From Aureibaculum luteum (GTDB lineage: Bacteria; Bacteroidota; Bacteroidia; Flavobacteriales; Flavobacteriaceae): a DNA stretch of 64,000 nt. Each line of letters begins with the position of its first letter. Positions within the stretch are counted from its first letter, which is position 1. Positions 37,400 to 46,562 of this stretch are shown piece by piece. The notes beneath the pieces were generated by a model, which worked only from the letters and a program-made list of their open reading frames with translations, was not told where the DNA came from and made no database searches. The DNA is taken from assembly GCF_003449015.1 (NCBI RefSeq), contig NZ_QRGD01000009.1:1-64000 (forward strand). The letters are read 5' to 3'. The position numbers and the translations under genes are program-made.

Positions 37400-38221
37400 T
37401 TATCTTATTTGTCCACGCATTAAACCTCCAGCATAATCGGTTGAATGTACATTAACGTAAAGGGCATCAGTTTTTATTGTAGAAAGCATATCAGCATCTA
37501 AGATCATAGTTTTAGTCACACCCAATTGTGTGTCATCAGTCAACTCAAGGTTGATTTGAACGTCACCGTTTACAGTGGCATCTCCGCTATGCATATGACC
37601 AGCAGTAATGGCATCTCCTGTTTGTAAATTTGTAACAGATACATTATAATAAACTTTATCTCCTATAATTCTAAAAATTGCAGTTCCGCTATCATTTCGG
37701 TCTGTGATCGAAGGAATTTCATTAGTTGGGGATAACATTACATTATAGGCCTCATCTATTACTTGGTCCAATTGACCACGAACTAATCCATTAGGGTTTT
37801 CAGTTGAATGTACATTAACATATACATCATCGCCTAATAGTGTTTCCACTTGTGCCTCTGTTAATTGTACAATTCCCGTGGCTTCATTGCCTTGAAACAC
37901 AATATCGGTACCATTTACTAAGCTAATAGCAGGTGCACCTGTAGAAACAGGATCGCCGGTATGTAAGTGTGCCACTGTTAATTCATCGCTTGCTGAAAGA
38001 TCATTAACTACAATTGAAAATTCAATTTGATTTTCTGAATTTAAAACCAATAAAAATGTTCCCGTTTCATCTCTGTTTTCAACAATTGGAATTTCATTTT
38101 CTGTAGTTAAGGAAATATTTCCTGACGCAATAATAGATGGTCCTGAACTATCAGTGTCATTACAACTTGTTGTAAAACCTATTAAAACCGTACAAAATAT
38201 TAATAATAGTGCTTTTTTCAT
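37400..38221 (-). CDS. Lipoprotein with two CHRD domains
   Basis: Two tandem CHRD domains (about residues 33-145 and 152-273) each end with the same signature: VNVHSTENPNGLVRGQL and VNVHSTDYAGGLMRGQI, preceded by AHLHTGDP and GHMHSGDA histidine-rich turns. A lipobox (GFTTSCNDT, Cys about 20) predicts lipidation. CHRD domains occur in chordin and many exported bacterial proteins; the bacterial role is unknown. It is transcribed alone, ending in a strong terminator. Confidence 0.88.
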   Translation of the reverse strand: MKKALLLIFCTVLIGFTTSCNDTDSSGPSIIASGNISLTTENEIPIVENRDETGTFLLVLNSENQIEFSIVVNDLSASDELTVAHLHTGDPVSTGAPAISLVNGTDIVFQGNEATGIVQLTEAQVETLLGDDVYVNVHSTENPNGLVRGQLDQVIDEAYNVMLSPTNEIPSITDRNDSGTAIFRIIGDKVYYNVSVTNLQTGDAITAGHMHSGDATVNGDVQINLELTDDTQLGVTKTMILDADMLSTIKTDALYVNVHSTDYAGGLMRGQIR

Positions 38222-38577
38222 TGAGATATTGTTAAGTTTTACCTACTTCAGTTTTGAGTCTTTTTTCGGCTAGTTCCGACTTAATTAATGATGCCTTAGT
38301 TACTGAAGGGTTGTGTGTAAAAATGAATTATTTTTTTGCTATTACAAAATACGCTATAAATGAGAAGTTTAATTGACGCATTTCCATAAGTTGATGGCTC
38401 AAATGCAAAATATTGAGCTACTTTTTATAATTACGGTCATTTAGAAGTTTCAATTCGTTTTATGACTAACTAATATTGACTGTTTTTAATTGTTTTATAA
38501 TAACCGAAAAGTTAGAAAATTTAGTTTTTAATAGTAAAAGATTTTTTTTGAATAAGAAAATTATAAATTTTAGTCTT
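38222..38577. other. Gene-free stretch of 356 bp
   Basis: AT-rich spacer between the CHRD gene start and the end of the DUF1801 gene. It should hold the CHRD promoter. I see no ORF, strong hairpin, tRNA or repeat in it. Confidence 0.6.
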
Positions 38578-38997
38578 TTAAGCCCCAAGTAGGGGTAAAT
38601 GCTTAATCTTATGGTACATTAAAGCCATTGAAATACAGTGCTTTAATTCGGTTTCTGGGATGTTGTCATTAAGTTTAAAAACAATGGCTCTATTCCCTTC
38701 AAATTCAAATGTGTCTTTATAAATTGTTTTAAAAGTAGTTACTAATTTAGAAGTGCATTTGAAGTAAATGGCAAATTGTTCTGGTGTTTTAGTCTTCCAA
38801 TCGATTCTAACAGTACTGCCGTTTTTGGATAGATAACTAGGTTCTCCCCATTTTAAAGTTTCTTCTAAATTTTCAAGGCCTTCAATTTCGGAAGCAGCTT
38901 CTATAATTAAAGCTCTTAATTGATTCATTTGTTGTTGAACCTCTAGTGGATAAGCGTTAAAAACTTCTTTAGTTTTTGGGTTAGTGGTTAATTTCAT
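38578..38997 (-). CDS. DUF1801 / YdhG-like domain protein
   Basis: A 139-residue protein with the DUF1801 layout: YPLEVQQQMNQLRALIIEAASEIEGLENLEETLKWGEPSYL, then a beta strand pair with VRIDWKTKTPEQFAIYFKC, and GNRAIVFKLNDNIPETELKHCISMALMYH. Members resemble the frataxin/YjbR fold and have no confirmed role. It is a small cytosolic protein with no operon partners; both neighbours are over 150 bp away. Confidence 0.82.
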   Translation of the reverse strand: MKLTTNPKTKEVFNAYPLEVQQQMNQLRALIIEAASEIEGLENLEETLKWGEPSYLSKNGSTVRIDWKTKTPEQFAIYFKCTSKLVTTFKTIYKDTFEFEGNRAIVFKLNDNIPETELKHCISMALMYHKIKHLPLLGA

Positions 38998-39151
38998 TGT
39001 ATTCTAAATGTTATTTTAGTTTCCAACATACTACTACTACAAATTCTGATATTAGTAAAAGGATTATTCAAATATAACGATAAAAGCTGAGGTTAATTAA
39101 AATATGAGTTCTCTAGTGCTTTAACGATAAATGACTGGTTAATAGGGGGGA

Positions 39152-39467
39152 TTATTTTTGAACATCAGTAGAGGTAATGGTTTTCTCAAGTTTAGATGTA
39201 TTGTAAAGTTTTATACATCCCATAATTACAACATGAGAAAGTACGAATATGGCTCCAAAAAATAATACACCAAGTGAATTTCCATATCTTATATTAGTAG
39301 AATCTAAAAGTACATATAGCATTATTAGTGAATAAATTGCGAAACATAAAGCATTCCATTTGTAAAAGTTTTTATGTTCAGCCGAGAACAAGTTATAAGC
39401 TAAAAAAAACAAACATTACCGCATATGCAATGTAAAGGATATTAAATTCGATAGTGGTTGGAATCAT
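39152..39467 (-). pseudogene. Three-helix membrane protein with a homopolymer frameshift
   Basis: The open frame from a TTG at 39412 encodes only the last 86 residues of a small membrane protein. The upstream part is present in another frame: an ATG at 39465-39467 gives MIPTTIEFNILYIAYAVMFVF, and the two parts join smoothly as ...AVMFVFLAYNLFSAEHKN if one base is removed from the run of eight T (plus-strand A at 39402-39409). The repaired protein would have 104 residues and three transmembrane helices. It could be a sequencing error, a pseudogene, or slippage-based switching. Family not recognised. Confidence 0.6.
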
Positions 39468-39565
39468 TTTTTTGTTTCTATGTTTTACATAACCTTAAAG
39501 CTCTAAGGTTAATTTTATTTGTTCAATTTTTATAATGATACAAAAATGATAATGATGACTAAAAA

Positions 39566-39599
39566 TGAAAAGTTACGCCTGATTAAACGTAACTTTTCA
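39566..39599. terminator. Perfect hairpin after acuI
   Basis: TGAAAAGTTACG (39566-39577) pairs exactly with CGTAACTTTTCA (39588-39599), 12 bp with a 10-nt loop. On the minus strand it lies 52 bp after the acuI stop and is followed by a short T-rich stretch, so it probably ends acuI transcription. Confidence 0.6.
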
Positions 39600-39651
39600 A
39601 TGTTGAAATTTAAGTTTTTATTTTTTAGATGCAATATTTAGGGGTGTATTT

Positions 39652-40650
39652 TTACACATCTAGTGTAACCACAGTTCTTCCTTTTAATTTTCCTTTTAAC
39701 ATTAAAGCAATCTTTTCATTTAATTCATTTAAAGATATTTCATCAGCAGCTTCGGTTAATCGGTCATTTTTCCATTCCTTAGATAACTTATTCCATACTT
39801 TTTCTCTGTAGGTCATTGGGTAGTTTTGAGAGTCTATACCAATTAACGTAACACCTCTTAAAATAAAAGGAAAAACGGTTAAATCAAGCTTTGGAGATGC
39901 AACATTTCCGCAGCAAGTTACAACACCCATTGGATGTGTAGATTTAATGATGTTTTCTAGAATAACACCACCGACAGTGTCGATACCTCCAGCAAAACTT
40001 GACTTCAAAATGGGCTTTTTGTCCATTGTTTCAAAATCTTTTCGCAATACAATTTCATCAGCTCCAAGTTTCTTTAAAAATTCAATTTCAGATTCTTTAC
40101 CTGTAATAGCCACAGTTTTATAGCCAAGTTTGTTTAGTATAGAGATACTTAAAGAACCTACACCTCCGCTAGCACCTGAAACTATAATAGGTCCATCTTC
40201 GGGCTTAACTATTTCACTTAATCTTAATACTGACATTCCTGCAGTTAATCCTGCCGTTCCAATAGTCATAGCTTCTTTCAGGGTAAGATTTTTTGGTAGC
40301 TTAACCACCCAAACTTCTGGTACTTTAACGTATTGAGCAAAGCCACCATCTGTATTCATTCCTAAATCGTAACTGGTGACAATAACTTGGTCTGATACTT
40401 TAAATTTATTAGATTCCGATGACACTATTGTACCGGCCGCATCAACTCCTGGGGTGTGTGGATAATTTCGCGTTACGCCTTTATTACCAATACTAGACAA
40501 CGCATCTTTGTAGTTTAAAGAACTGTAGTGTACTTTAATTAGTAATTCACCTTTTTGCAATGGCGTAAAAGGTATTTCTTTAATTGAAGAAATATAGTTT
40601 CCATCTTTCTCTTCTACTCTAAAGGCTTTGTATTTTGATTGCTTGTTCAT
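39652..40650 (-). CDS. acuI: YhdH/AcuI-type acrylyl-CoA reductase / quinone oxidoreductase
   Basis: A medium-chain dehydrogenase of the YhdH/YhfP branch, whose characterised member AcuI reduces acryloyl-CoA with NADPH. Features: KVHYSSLNYKDAL near residue 40, HTPGVDAAGTI, the NADPH-binding VSGASGGVGSLSISILNKLG near residue 155-175, and GGVILENIIKSTHPMGVVTCCGN. Length 332 is normal. AcuI is linked to DMSP breakdown in marine bacteria, but no DMSP lyase is near, so a general detoxifying role is as likely. It is divergent from an HxlR regulator with shared operator-like sites. Confidence 0.88.
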   Translation of the reverse strand: MNKQSKYKAFRVEEKDGNYISSIKEIPFTPLQKGELLIKVHYSSLNYKDALSSIGNKGVTRNYPHTPGVDAAGTIVSSESNKFKVSDQVIVTSYDLGMNTDGGFAQYVKVPEVWVVKLPKNLTLKEAMTIGTAGLTAGMSVLRLSEIVKPEDGPIIVSGASGGVGSLSISILNKLGYKTVAITGKESEIEFLKKLGADEIVLRKDFETMDKKPILKSSFAGGIDTVGGVILENIIKSTHPMGVVTCCGNVASPKLDLTVFPFILRGVTLIGIDSQNYPMTYREKVWNKLSKEWKNDRLTEAADEISLNELNEKIALMLKGKLKGRTVVTLDV

Positions 40651-40730
40651 AGTTGCTGTTTCTATATGTTTTACTTACTTTTACAACAAATTTCGGTCAA
40701 AATATTCTGATATACAAGAGCTTACAAATT

Positions 40731-40753
40731 GTTCACTAACGAACATTTTGTTC
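40731..40753. promoter_or_regulatory. GTTC/GAAC/GTTC operator between acuI and the HxlR gene
   Basis: Three half-sites GTTC (40731), GAAC (40741) and GTTC (40750) form two overlapping inverted repeats in the 142-bp divergent promoter region. HxlR-type dimers bind such palindromes, so this is the probable operator for the adjacent regulator. Confidence 0.5.
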
Positions 40754-40792
40754 CGTTTTGTCTGTTTATAAAGTGTTTAAGCATAAAAAAAA

Positions 40793-41116
40793 ATGAAAAA
40801 AAGTTATTGTCCTATTGATACTTTTATAAATACGATTAAGGGGAAAAGAAAAGGCACCATCATTTTACATCTTTTTCAAGGAGATAAGAGGTATAGTGAA
40901 TTGGTTAGATTAATGCCTGATATTAGTGAACGTATGATTTCTAAACAACTTAAGGAGTTGGAGAAAGATAGTTTGATTCACAGGCAAGTATTCCCAGAAG
41001 TGCCACCTAGGGTAGAGTATAGCTTGACAAAGCTGGGCAAAGACATACATCCTGTTTTAAAAGGAATGTATAAAGGTGGCTTACTTTTTGAAAATAGTAT
41101 TGAAAGTGTAGATTAA
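40793..41116 (+). CDS. HxlR-family transcriptional regulator
   Basis: A 107-residue winged-helix protein: CPIDTFINTIKGKRKGTIILHLFQGDKRYSELVRLMPDISERMISKQLKELEKDSLIHRQVFPEVPPRVEYSLTKLG is the complete HxlR signature (split for length: opening CPIDTFINTI, middle SERMISKQLKELE, wing PPRVEYSLT). The early Cys6 is the usual redox or electrophile-sensing residue of the family. The target is probably the divergent acuI gene, in line with the reactive-aldehyde or enone substrates of such reductases. Confidence 0.9.
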   Translation: MKKSYCPIDTFINTIKGKRKGTIILHLFQGDKRYSELVRLMPDISERMISKQLKELEKDSLIHRQVFPEVPPRVEYSLTKLGKDIHPVLKGMYKGGLLFENSIESVD

Positions 41117-41180
41117 TTATTAAGCACTATCTCACTTAGCAAATTGAACTTTTAATCTATAAAACAAACATTACTAGGTT

Positions 41181-42986
41181 TTAATTATTTTCCTTTAGAT
41201 AATAGTCACGTAGGATAAAAAATGCTTGCTTTTTCATTCCTTTTTCAGATATTAACCCTTTTCTATTAAAATCATCTTGAATTCTTTTTAAAGGACGTCT
41301 TGAAGAACGGAAGTCCATCAAAATCCATGGAGATAAACCTGCTAAAAAATCAATATTTCTCATCATCTCAATATTGGTTCTATAGACCTCTGCTTGATAT
41401 TCTTCTGTCCAACGTTCATTCTTTTCACCATGTAAACCGTATAATGCTCCACCACCAACTTCACTCATAATCATAGGTTTGTTATAGGCACTAGCCCATT
41501 TTAATTTTGAACAACTCTCGGTTGATCCAGCATACCATCCACAATAATTATTTATACCAATTACGTCTACAGCTTTTCCAAGAGGATCTTCTATTAAGTT
41601 TTCATCTTTGCCATAACCTTGCGTATCTAAAGCAGCGGTAATTAATCGGGTATTATCAAGTTCTCTAGCTTGTTCCACTAGATTCTCTATAAAAGACAAT
41701 CGTGCCTCACTTTCAGGTGTTTCATTGGCCATTGACCATAAAACAATTGCAGCTCGGTTTTTATCACGCGAAATCATTTCGGTAAGTTGATTCTTTGCGT
41801 TCGCATAGGTATCTTTATTTTCAAATTGTATGGTCCAATACACTGGTATTTCAGACCAAATTATAAAGCCCATTTTTTCTGCTTCACGCACCATTGTTTC
41901 ACTATGAGGGTAGTGTGCCAATCGTATAAAATTACAACCTAATTCTTTTGCCCATTCTAACAGTATTTTGCATTCTTCTTTAGAAACAACACGTCCAGTT
42001 TTGAAAGGGGCTTCTTCATGAATACTGATCCCTTTTAAAAAGATATCTTTTCCGTTTAATAAAATTTTAGTGCCTTTGGTTTCTATGGTTCTAAATCCAA
42101 TTTGATCTGTAATTTTATCCGTTGCTGTTTTTAAAATGACTTCATACGTTTTTGGTTTTTTAGGCTCCCAAAGCACTGGCTTCGCCTTCATAGAAAATTT
42201 AGCGATACCATTTTGTACAACGGCATTTACATTTTTTTTAAGTTCAGGGATGCTTACATTTACAGCATCACCATCTTTTCCATTTTTAACAGACACCCAA
42301 CCTTCAATAGTTTTGGTATTTCCTTTTGGTAACTGAATTGAATAATCGGCTATATGCGATATTGGCGTTTTAACCAAATGTACTGATCTTGTAATTCCTC
42401 CATAGTTCCACCAATCTTGATTTACGGTAGGTACATTTTCTTTTTTTCGTTTGTTATCTACTTTTACAACTACAAAATTATTTCCTTCTTTCAATTTATC
42501 AGTAACTTCAAATTGAAAAGGTGTATAACCACCTACGTGAGAACCGATACGTTCACCATTAAGATAAACGATAGATTCATAATTAACAGCTTCAAAATAT
42601 AAAAAAGCCAATTCATTACTATCAATGGTATAATTAAAGTCTTTTTTGTACCAAACGGTACCTTCATAATAGTACAATTTGTCCATTTGTGTATTCCAAT
42701 CACCAGGAACCATCAATTGCGAACTGGTATCGAAGTTATATTCGATGAGGTCAGAAGGTGATTCCATTTTTTTATTTTTAAAGTATCCATCATCTTTTAC
42801 CTGTAATCTATGGTTGTAATAACCATTCTCAAGAGGATCGACAATAATATCCCACATGCCATTTAATTCTATTTTTTCTCTCGAGTCAATATTTTGTAAT
42901 AAGTCAGAAAATCCAGTTTCTTGAGCTGTTAGTGGTGTATTTAAAATGATTACAAATACAATTAGGATGCTTTTAATTAATTTCAT
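41181..42986 (-). CDS. Glycoside hydrolase family 2 (beta-glucuronidase-like)
   Basis: A secreted (signal ending NTPLTAQ) 601-residue GH2 enzyme in the beta-glucuronidase/beta-galactosidase group. Domains in order: jelly-roll sugar-binding (about 35-205; YYEGTVWYKKDF, YFEAVNYESIVYLNGERIGSHVGGYTPF), Ig-like (about 210-305), TIM barrel (310-600). The acid/base glutamate is in VLWSMANE and the nucleophile in PMIMSEVGGG. SPWILMDFRSSRRP near the end is typical of beta-glucuronidases. No PUL-type SusCD genes are adjacent. Confidence 0.88.
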   Translation of the reverse strand: MKLIKSILIVFVIILNTPLTAQETGFSDLLQNIDSREKIELNGMWDIIVDPLENGYYNHRLQVKDDGYFKNKKMESPSDLIEYNFDTSSQLMVPGDWNTQMDKLYYYEGTVWYKKDFNYTIDSNELAFLYFEAVNYESIVYLNGERIGSHVGGYTPFQFEVTDKLKEGNNFVVVKVDNKRKKENVPTVNQDWWNYGGITRSVHLVKTPISHIADYSIQLPKGNTKTIEGWVSVKNGKDGDAVNVSIPELKKNVNAVVQNGIAKFSMKAKPVLWEPKKPKTYEVILKTATDKITDQIGFRTIETKGTKILLNGKDIFLKGISIHEEAPFKTGRVVSKEECKILLEWAKELGCNFIRLAHYPHSETMVREAEKMGFIIWSEIPVYWTIQFENKDTYANAKNQLTEMISRDKNRAAIVLWSMANETPESEARLSFIENLVEQARELDNTRLITAALDTQGYGKDENLIEDPLGKAVDVIGINNYCGWYAGSTESCSKLKWASAYNKPMIMSEVGGGALYGLHGEKNERWTEEYQAEVYRTNIEMMRNIDFLAGLSPWILMDFRSSRRPLKRIQDDFNRKGLISEKGMKKQAFFILRDYYLKENN

Positions 42987-43172
42987 GGTTGGTTTTTGTT
43001 CAAGGTTATTCTTTTTAACATTTATTTTTTTTAATGTAAACCTTAATTTTTAATAGGGCTAATGCTGTTGAAAACAATAATAAATGTGTTTATGAAAGTG
43101 ATGTTTTTTAACAGAACTAAGTTAATGAAAGATAATGAGTGAGCAGTAAAATGCGGTTAAAATTTTTCCAAT

Positions 43173-43210
43173 ATTATCATCATAAATACTTAAAAAAGTA
43201 TTTGGAAAAA
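43173..43210 (-). terminator. Nested hairpin after the flavoprotein gene
   Basis: AAATACTT/AAGTATTT (43184-43203) sits inside TTTTTCC/GGAAAAA arms (43173-43210). It lies 21 bp after the minus-strand flavoprotein stop; a clear T-run is missing, so the call is tentative. Confidence 0.35.
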
Positions 43211-43230
43211 ATTCAAAAGTTATTATTGAT

Positions 43231-44418
43231 TTACTCCTTGTTATTTAGGTGTCTCGCTAATGATACGCCCATACTTGCACAGGCTTGTAATAGATATCCT
43301 CCAGTAGGAGCATCCCAGTCTACCATTTCGCCAATACAATATTGATGGGGTAAATTTACAAGTTCAAAATTTTTAGAAATAGCTTTTAAATCAATTCCTC
43401 CTACGGTAGAAATGGCTTCGTCAATAGGAGCGGTATTCGTTATTTCTAATGGAAATTCTTTGATGTTTTTGGTTAATGTATCTATATTTAAATAGGATGC
43501 TTTTGGTAGATATGTTTTTAATAGATCAATTTGAGATGTACTTAGTTTTAGTTCTTTTTTTAAGGTCTCCGTGGTATTTCTATAAGTAGATAATGTTAGT
43601 TTAGAATGAACATTTTCTACAGTAAGCGAAGGTTTAAAATCAATAAAAATCGTTGCATTTGATTTTGCATTCAACTGTTCTCTAATTTGTGGACTTAATC
43701 CGTAAATGGAATTTCCTTCTAATCCAAATTTGGTAATAACGGCTTCTCCTTTCTGAGTACTGGAATTGCAAGTAATAGTGATGTTTTTTAAAGGAGTTCC
43801 TTCATGCTTTTTAATAAAATCAGGTTTCCAATCAATTTGATATCCGCAGTTTGAGGCTTGAAATGCTTTTGTTTTGATTCCCTTTTTAGAAAAAGTATCT
43901 CGCCAGATGCCGTCAGATCCTGTAATTTTCCAACTGCCACCGCCTAATGAGAAGACGGTATAGTCTGTTTGTGTTGATATATTATTAAGTATAGGATTAT
44001 TATGATCATCCCAACCAGAAAAAGTTTGCTCATATTTGATAATGACTCCTTTTTCTTTGAGGGTATTGAGAATGGCATTTAGCACTTCAATAGGTTTGAT
44101 TCCTTCCGTAGGATACACTCTTTTACTGCTTCCTATATAGGTGGAAATCTCAATTTGATCAAGCCAATTTCTAAAATCAGTATTGGTAAAGTCAAGTAAT
44201 GCTTTCTCTAAGAAATTATTTGGAGTATACCGTTTAATAAATTTATCAATCGATTCTGAGTGTGTTAAGTTAAAACCGCCTTTACCAGCAACTAAAAATT
44301 TACGACCAGCCGTTTTGTTTTTTTCATAGATAGTAATCGCAAATTTTTCAGCATCTAAAAAAGCAGCCAATACTAAAGCTGATGGTCCGCCACCTATAAT
44401 TGCAATTTGTTTTTTCAT
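43231..44418 (-). CDS. HI0933/TIGR03862-type flavoprotein
   Basis: A 395-residue FAD protein of the YhiN/HI0933 group, TIGR03862 branch. The dinucleotide fold GGGPSALVLAAFL starts at residue 8; KTAGRKFLVAGKGGFNLTHSE is the family signature; FSLGGGSWKITGSDG and the C-terminal VGGIDLKAI...GEMVDWDAPTGGYLLQACASMG are characteristic. The reaction is unknown. It is a single gene with 150-bp spacers on each side. Confidence 0.88.
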   Translation of the reverse strand: MKKQIAIIGGGPSALVLAAFLDAEKFAITIYEKNKTAGRKFLVAGKGGFNLTHSESIDKFIKRYTPNNFLEKALLDFTNTDFRNWLDQIEISTYIGSSKRVYPTEGIKPIEVLNAILNTLKEKGVIIKYEQTFSGWDDHNNPILNNISTQTDYTVFSLGGGSWKITGSDGIWRDTFSKKGIKTKAFQASNCGYQIDWKPDFIKKHEGTPLKNITITCNSSTQKGEAVITKFGLEGNSIYGLSPQIREQLNAKSNATIFIDFKPSLTVENVHSKLTLSTYRNTTETLKKELKLSTSQIDLLKTYLPKASYLNIDTLTKNIKEFPLEITNTAPIDEAISTVGGIDLKAISKNFELVNLPHQYCIGEMVDWDAPTGGYLLQACASMGVSLARHLNNKE

Positions 44419-44570
44419 GAAACGAAAATAGTTGTTATTTAAATGCCTAAAACACTATTCGTTAATAGCATACTGTATTTGGTTAAGCTATGATTTAATT
44501 TGATGTTACCTCATATATATTATACCACAATACGCCTCAAATATGACGTTTTTGGCACCTTTCAATTTAT

Positions 44571-46415
44571 CTAAATACCTTCAACAAATTTTAAAAAGAC
44601 TTTTTTATGAAGGTCAAGATCCATATTTGGAGAAAGTGAGGCACGTACAATATAATCTTTATCACCTTCTTTGGTTGTTCCTTGTGTTGAGGTGGCTGGT
44701 ATTGTCCAATAACATCCTTTTAACTGACCGTAGCTCACACAGAACTTACTCTCATCAGGAATCTCTGTAATCATTAAATTGATTAATTTTAAATTCAAAG
44801 CTCTCTTATAGGTCTCTTTTTCTTCATCAGTTTTTCCTTTTGTAGGAAGATCTAATGAAAACACAGAAGGGGTAAATCCTTGTGCTGCCAACTCTTTTGA
44901 AACAAAATTAATTTTCGCATCTGGTAATACGTCATGAATAAAGTTTACAAATTCACGCGTATTTTTATAAGCATCAATTATCCTTTGATTCATAGAAGGC
45001 AACTGTTTTGCTAATATCTCATATTGAAAAGCTGTAGCTTCATTATCGCAAATTGTTAGATGCAATTCTATTTTGTCCATCAATGTTGCCGTTTTTGTGT
45101 TTCCTACACAGTAGCCAGCAGTACATTTTCCACCACTAGGGAATTTTGAGCCACTAGCAAAGGAAATAGTCCTAACGGTTGATAGTATGTCACCTTCGCC
45201 TAAAAAGTGGACATTTGGACAAAATGTTTGATCTAAAATAAATACAGGATCAATGGCTATATTACCCGTTGGAGTTTTTCTTTCTTTACGTAAAGCTTCT
45301 TTTAATTTTTTTAAATCAGGAACTTCAACTCTTGGGTTTGTTGGAATTTCAGCTATGATGTATGGAATAGCATCTTCTTTGGCAATTTTATCTAAAACGA
45401 TAGTAATACTTTGTACCATATCATTATCACCATCTACAGGTAAATCTACTATTTCAACATTGTCAATACAAGCGGCAACACGTCTGGATTGATCATTTGT
45501 ACCGCCATAACAATTTGGAGGAACAATGAATTTGATTGCTTTTCCTTTATGATTTTCTAATGCATCATGAATAAGCCCCATCATAATGGCATATTGAATG
45601 GATAATCCACTTGAAGCCACGAGTGGTTTCGTAGTTGTATTTGTAATTTTTACAATGGAATCTAATACACTTGTTTTATTAGGCTCGCTAATATTTTTCT
45701 TAGTTTCGATAGAAGATTTTGCTACAAGCGACTTTAAAGCAGCGAGAGCATTAGCTGGCGTCATAGCGATGGTTTCTCTTCGTCTTACATGCTGAATATC
45801 GGAAACATAATTTTCATTTTGTTTGCCATTTATAACTAAAATACTACCCAATTGTCCATAAAGCCCTATGAAAAAGTCAATGTTTGGATTTGTATGAATT
45901 GCACCAATTTGATCTTGTTCTGAAATAAAGATTGTACTTCCTTTAAACTCAGAAATGTCATCTGTGTTTTCCACTTTCTTTAGCTCAAAGTTGTAACCAT
46001 ACACACGTTTTATGATTTCAGCATCAAAAAAGGCTGGTAAAGCATCTGTATAAACAATTTGTGTATTTTTATGAGCTAATAAATTTTTTCTTAGCACAGC
46101 CAAAACTGGAACTGATTTAGATGAAAAGCTGATTACATTTTCTGATTTTAAATCATGTAATTTCGCAATAGCCCATTCGAGTACACAAGATAAAGGATGA
46201 CCTAAACGAATATAATCATACGCAGTAGGTAAATCATTCAGTGCTGCAGCTTCAGAATTATGATCATTAAACAACGTTTCAAACTGCTCTAAAAATTGAG
46301 TTTTTGCCAATTTTTCATCATAAATATCTAATCGATGAGTTGTCATACTCAACCAGCCCGTAGGCATATTTTCTAATACCTCATTAATAAAATTGAGAAT
46401 TCTATTTTCTACCAT
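44571..46415 (-). CDS. Large PLP-dependent Cys/Met-metabolism-like enzyme
   Basis: A fold-type I PLP enzyme distantly like cystathionine gamma-synthase but far longer (about 614 residues). The pyridoxal lysine is expected in SFASGSKFPSGGKC; upstream are IIAEIPTNPRVEVPDLKKL and AIDPVFILDQTFCPN, which match the aspartate region of the Met-gamma family. The N-terminal 200 residues have an extra domain with HPLSCVLEWAIAKLHDL. I place the start at MVENRILN (46415); the longest frame starts at 46478. Its substrate is unknown. Confidence 0.72.
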   Translation of the reverse strand: MVENRILNFINEVLENMPTGWLSMTTHRLDIYDEKLAKTQFLEQFETLFNDHNSEAAALNDLPTAYDYIRLGHPLSCVLEWAIAKLHDLKSENVISFSSKSVPVLAVLRKNLLAHKNTQIVYTDALPAFFDAEIIKRVYGYNFELKKVENTDDISEFKGSTIFISEQDQIGAIHTNPNIDFFIGLYGQLGSILVINGKQNENYVSDIQHVRRRETIAMTPANALAALKSLVAKSSIETKKNISEPNKTSVLDSIVKITNTTTKPLVASSGLSIQYAIMMGLIHDALENHKGKAIKFIVPPNCYGGTNDQSRRVAACIDNVEIVDLPVDGDNDMVQSITIVLDKIAKEDAIPYIIAEIPTNPRVEVPDLKKLKEALRKERKTPTGNIAIDPVFILDQTFCPNVHFLGEGDILSTVRTISFASGSKFPSGGKCTAGYCVGNTKTATLMDKIELHLTICDNEATAFQYEILAKQLPSMNQRIIDAYKNTREFVNFIHDVLPDAKINFVSKELAAQGFTPSVFSLDLPTKGKTDEEKETYKRALNLKLINLMITEIPDESKFCVSYGQLKGCYWTIPATSTQGTTKEGDKDYIVRASLSPNMDLDLHKKVFLKFVEGI

Positions 46416-46562
46416 TTTTTTCACCTTTATATAGACTGGCAAGGTACAATTAATTAGATTTTTTTTTAGGTATTTCATGGTGTATTATTAGGCTTCGTCA
46501 AAAAATAATCAGCAATGACTTTATAGTACACCTAATAAATAACTAAAGAGTTTAACTATTAT

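Noticed and set aside
44543-44770. 75-codon plus-strand ORF at the end of the PLP enzyme gene
   Set aside because: It is antisense to the conserved C-terminus of the PLP enzyme; treated as a shadow frame.
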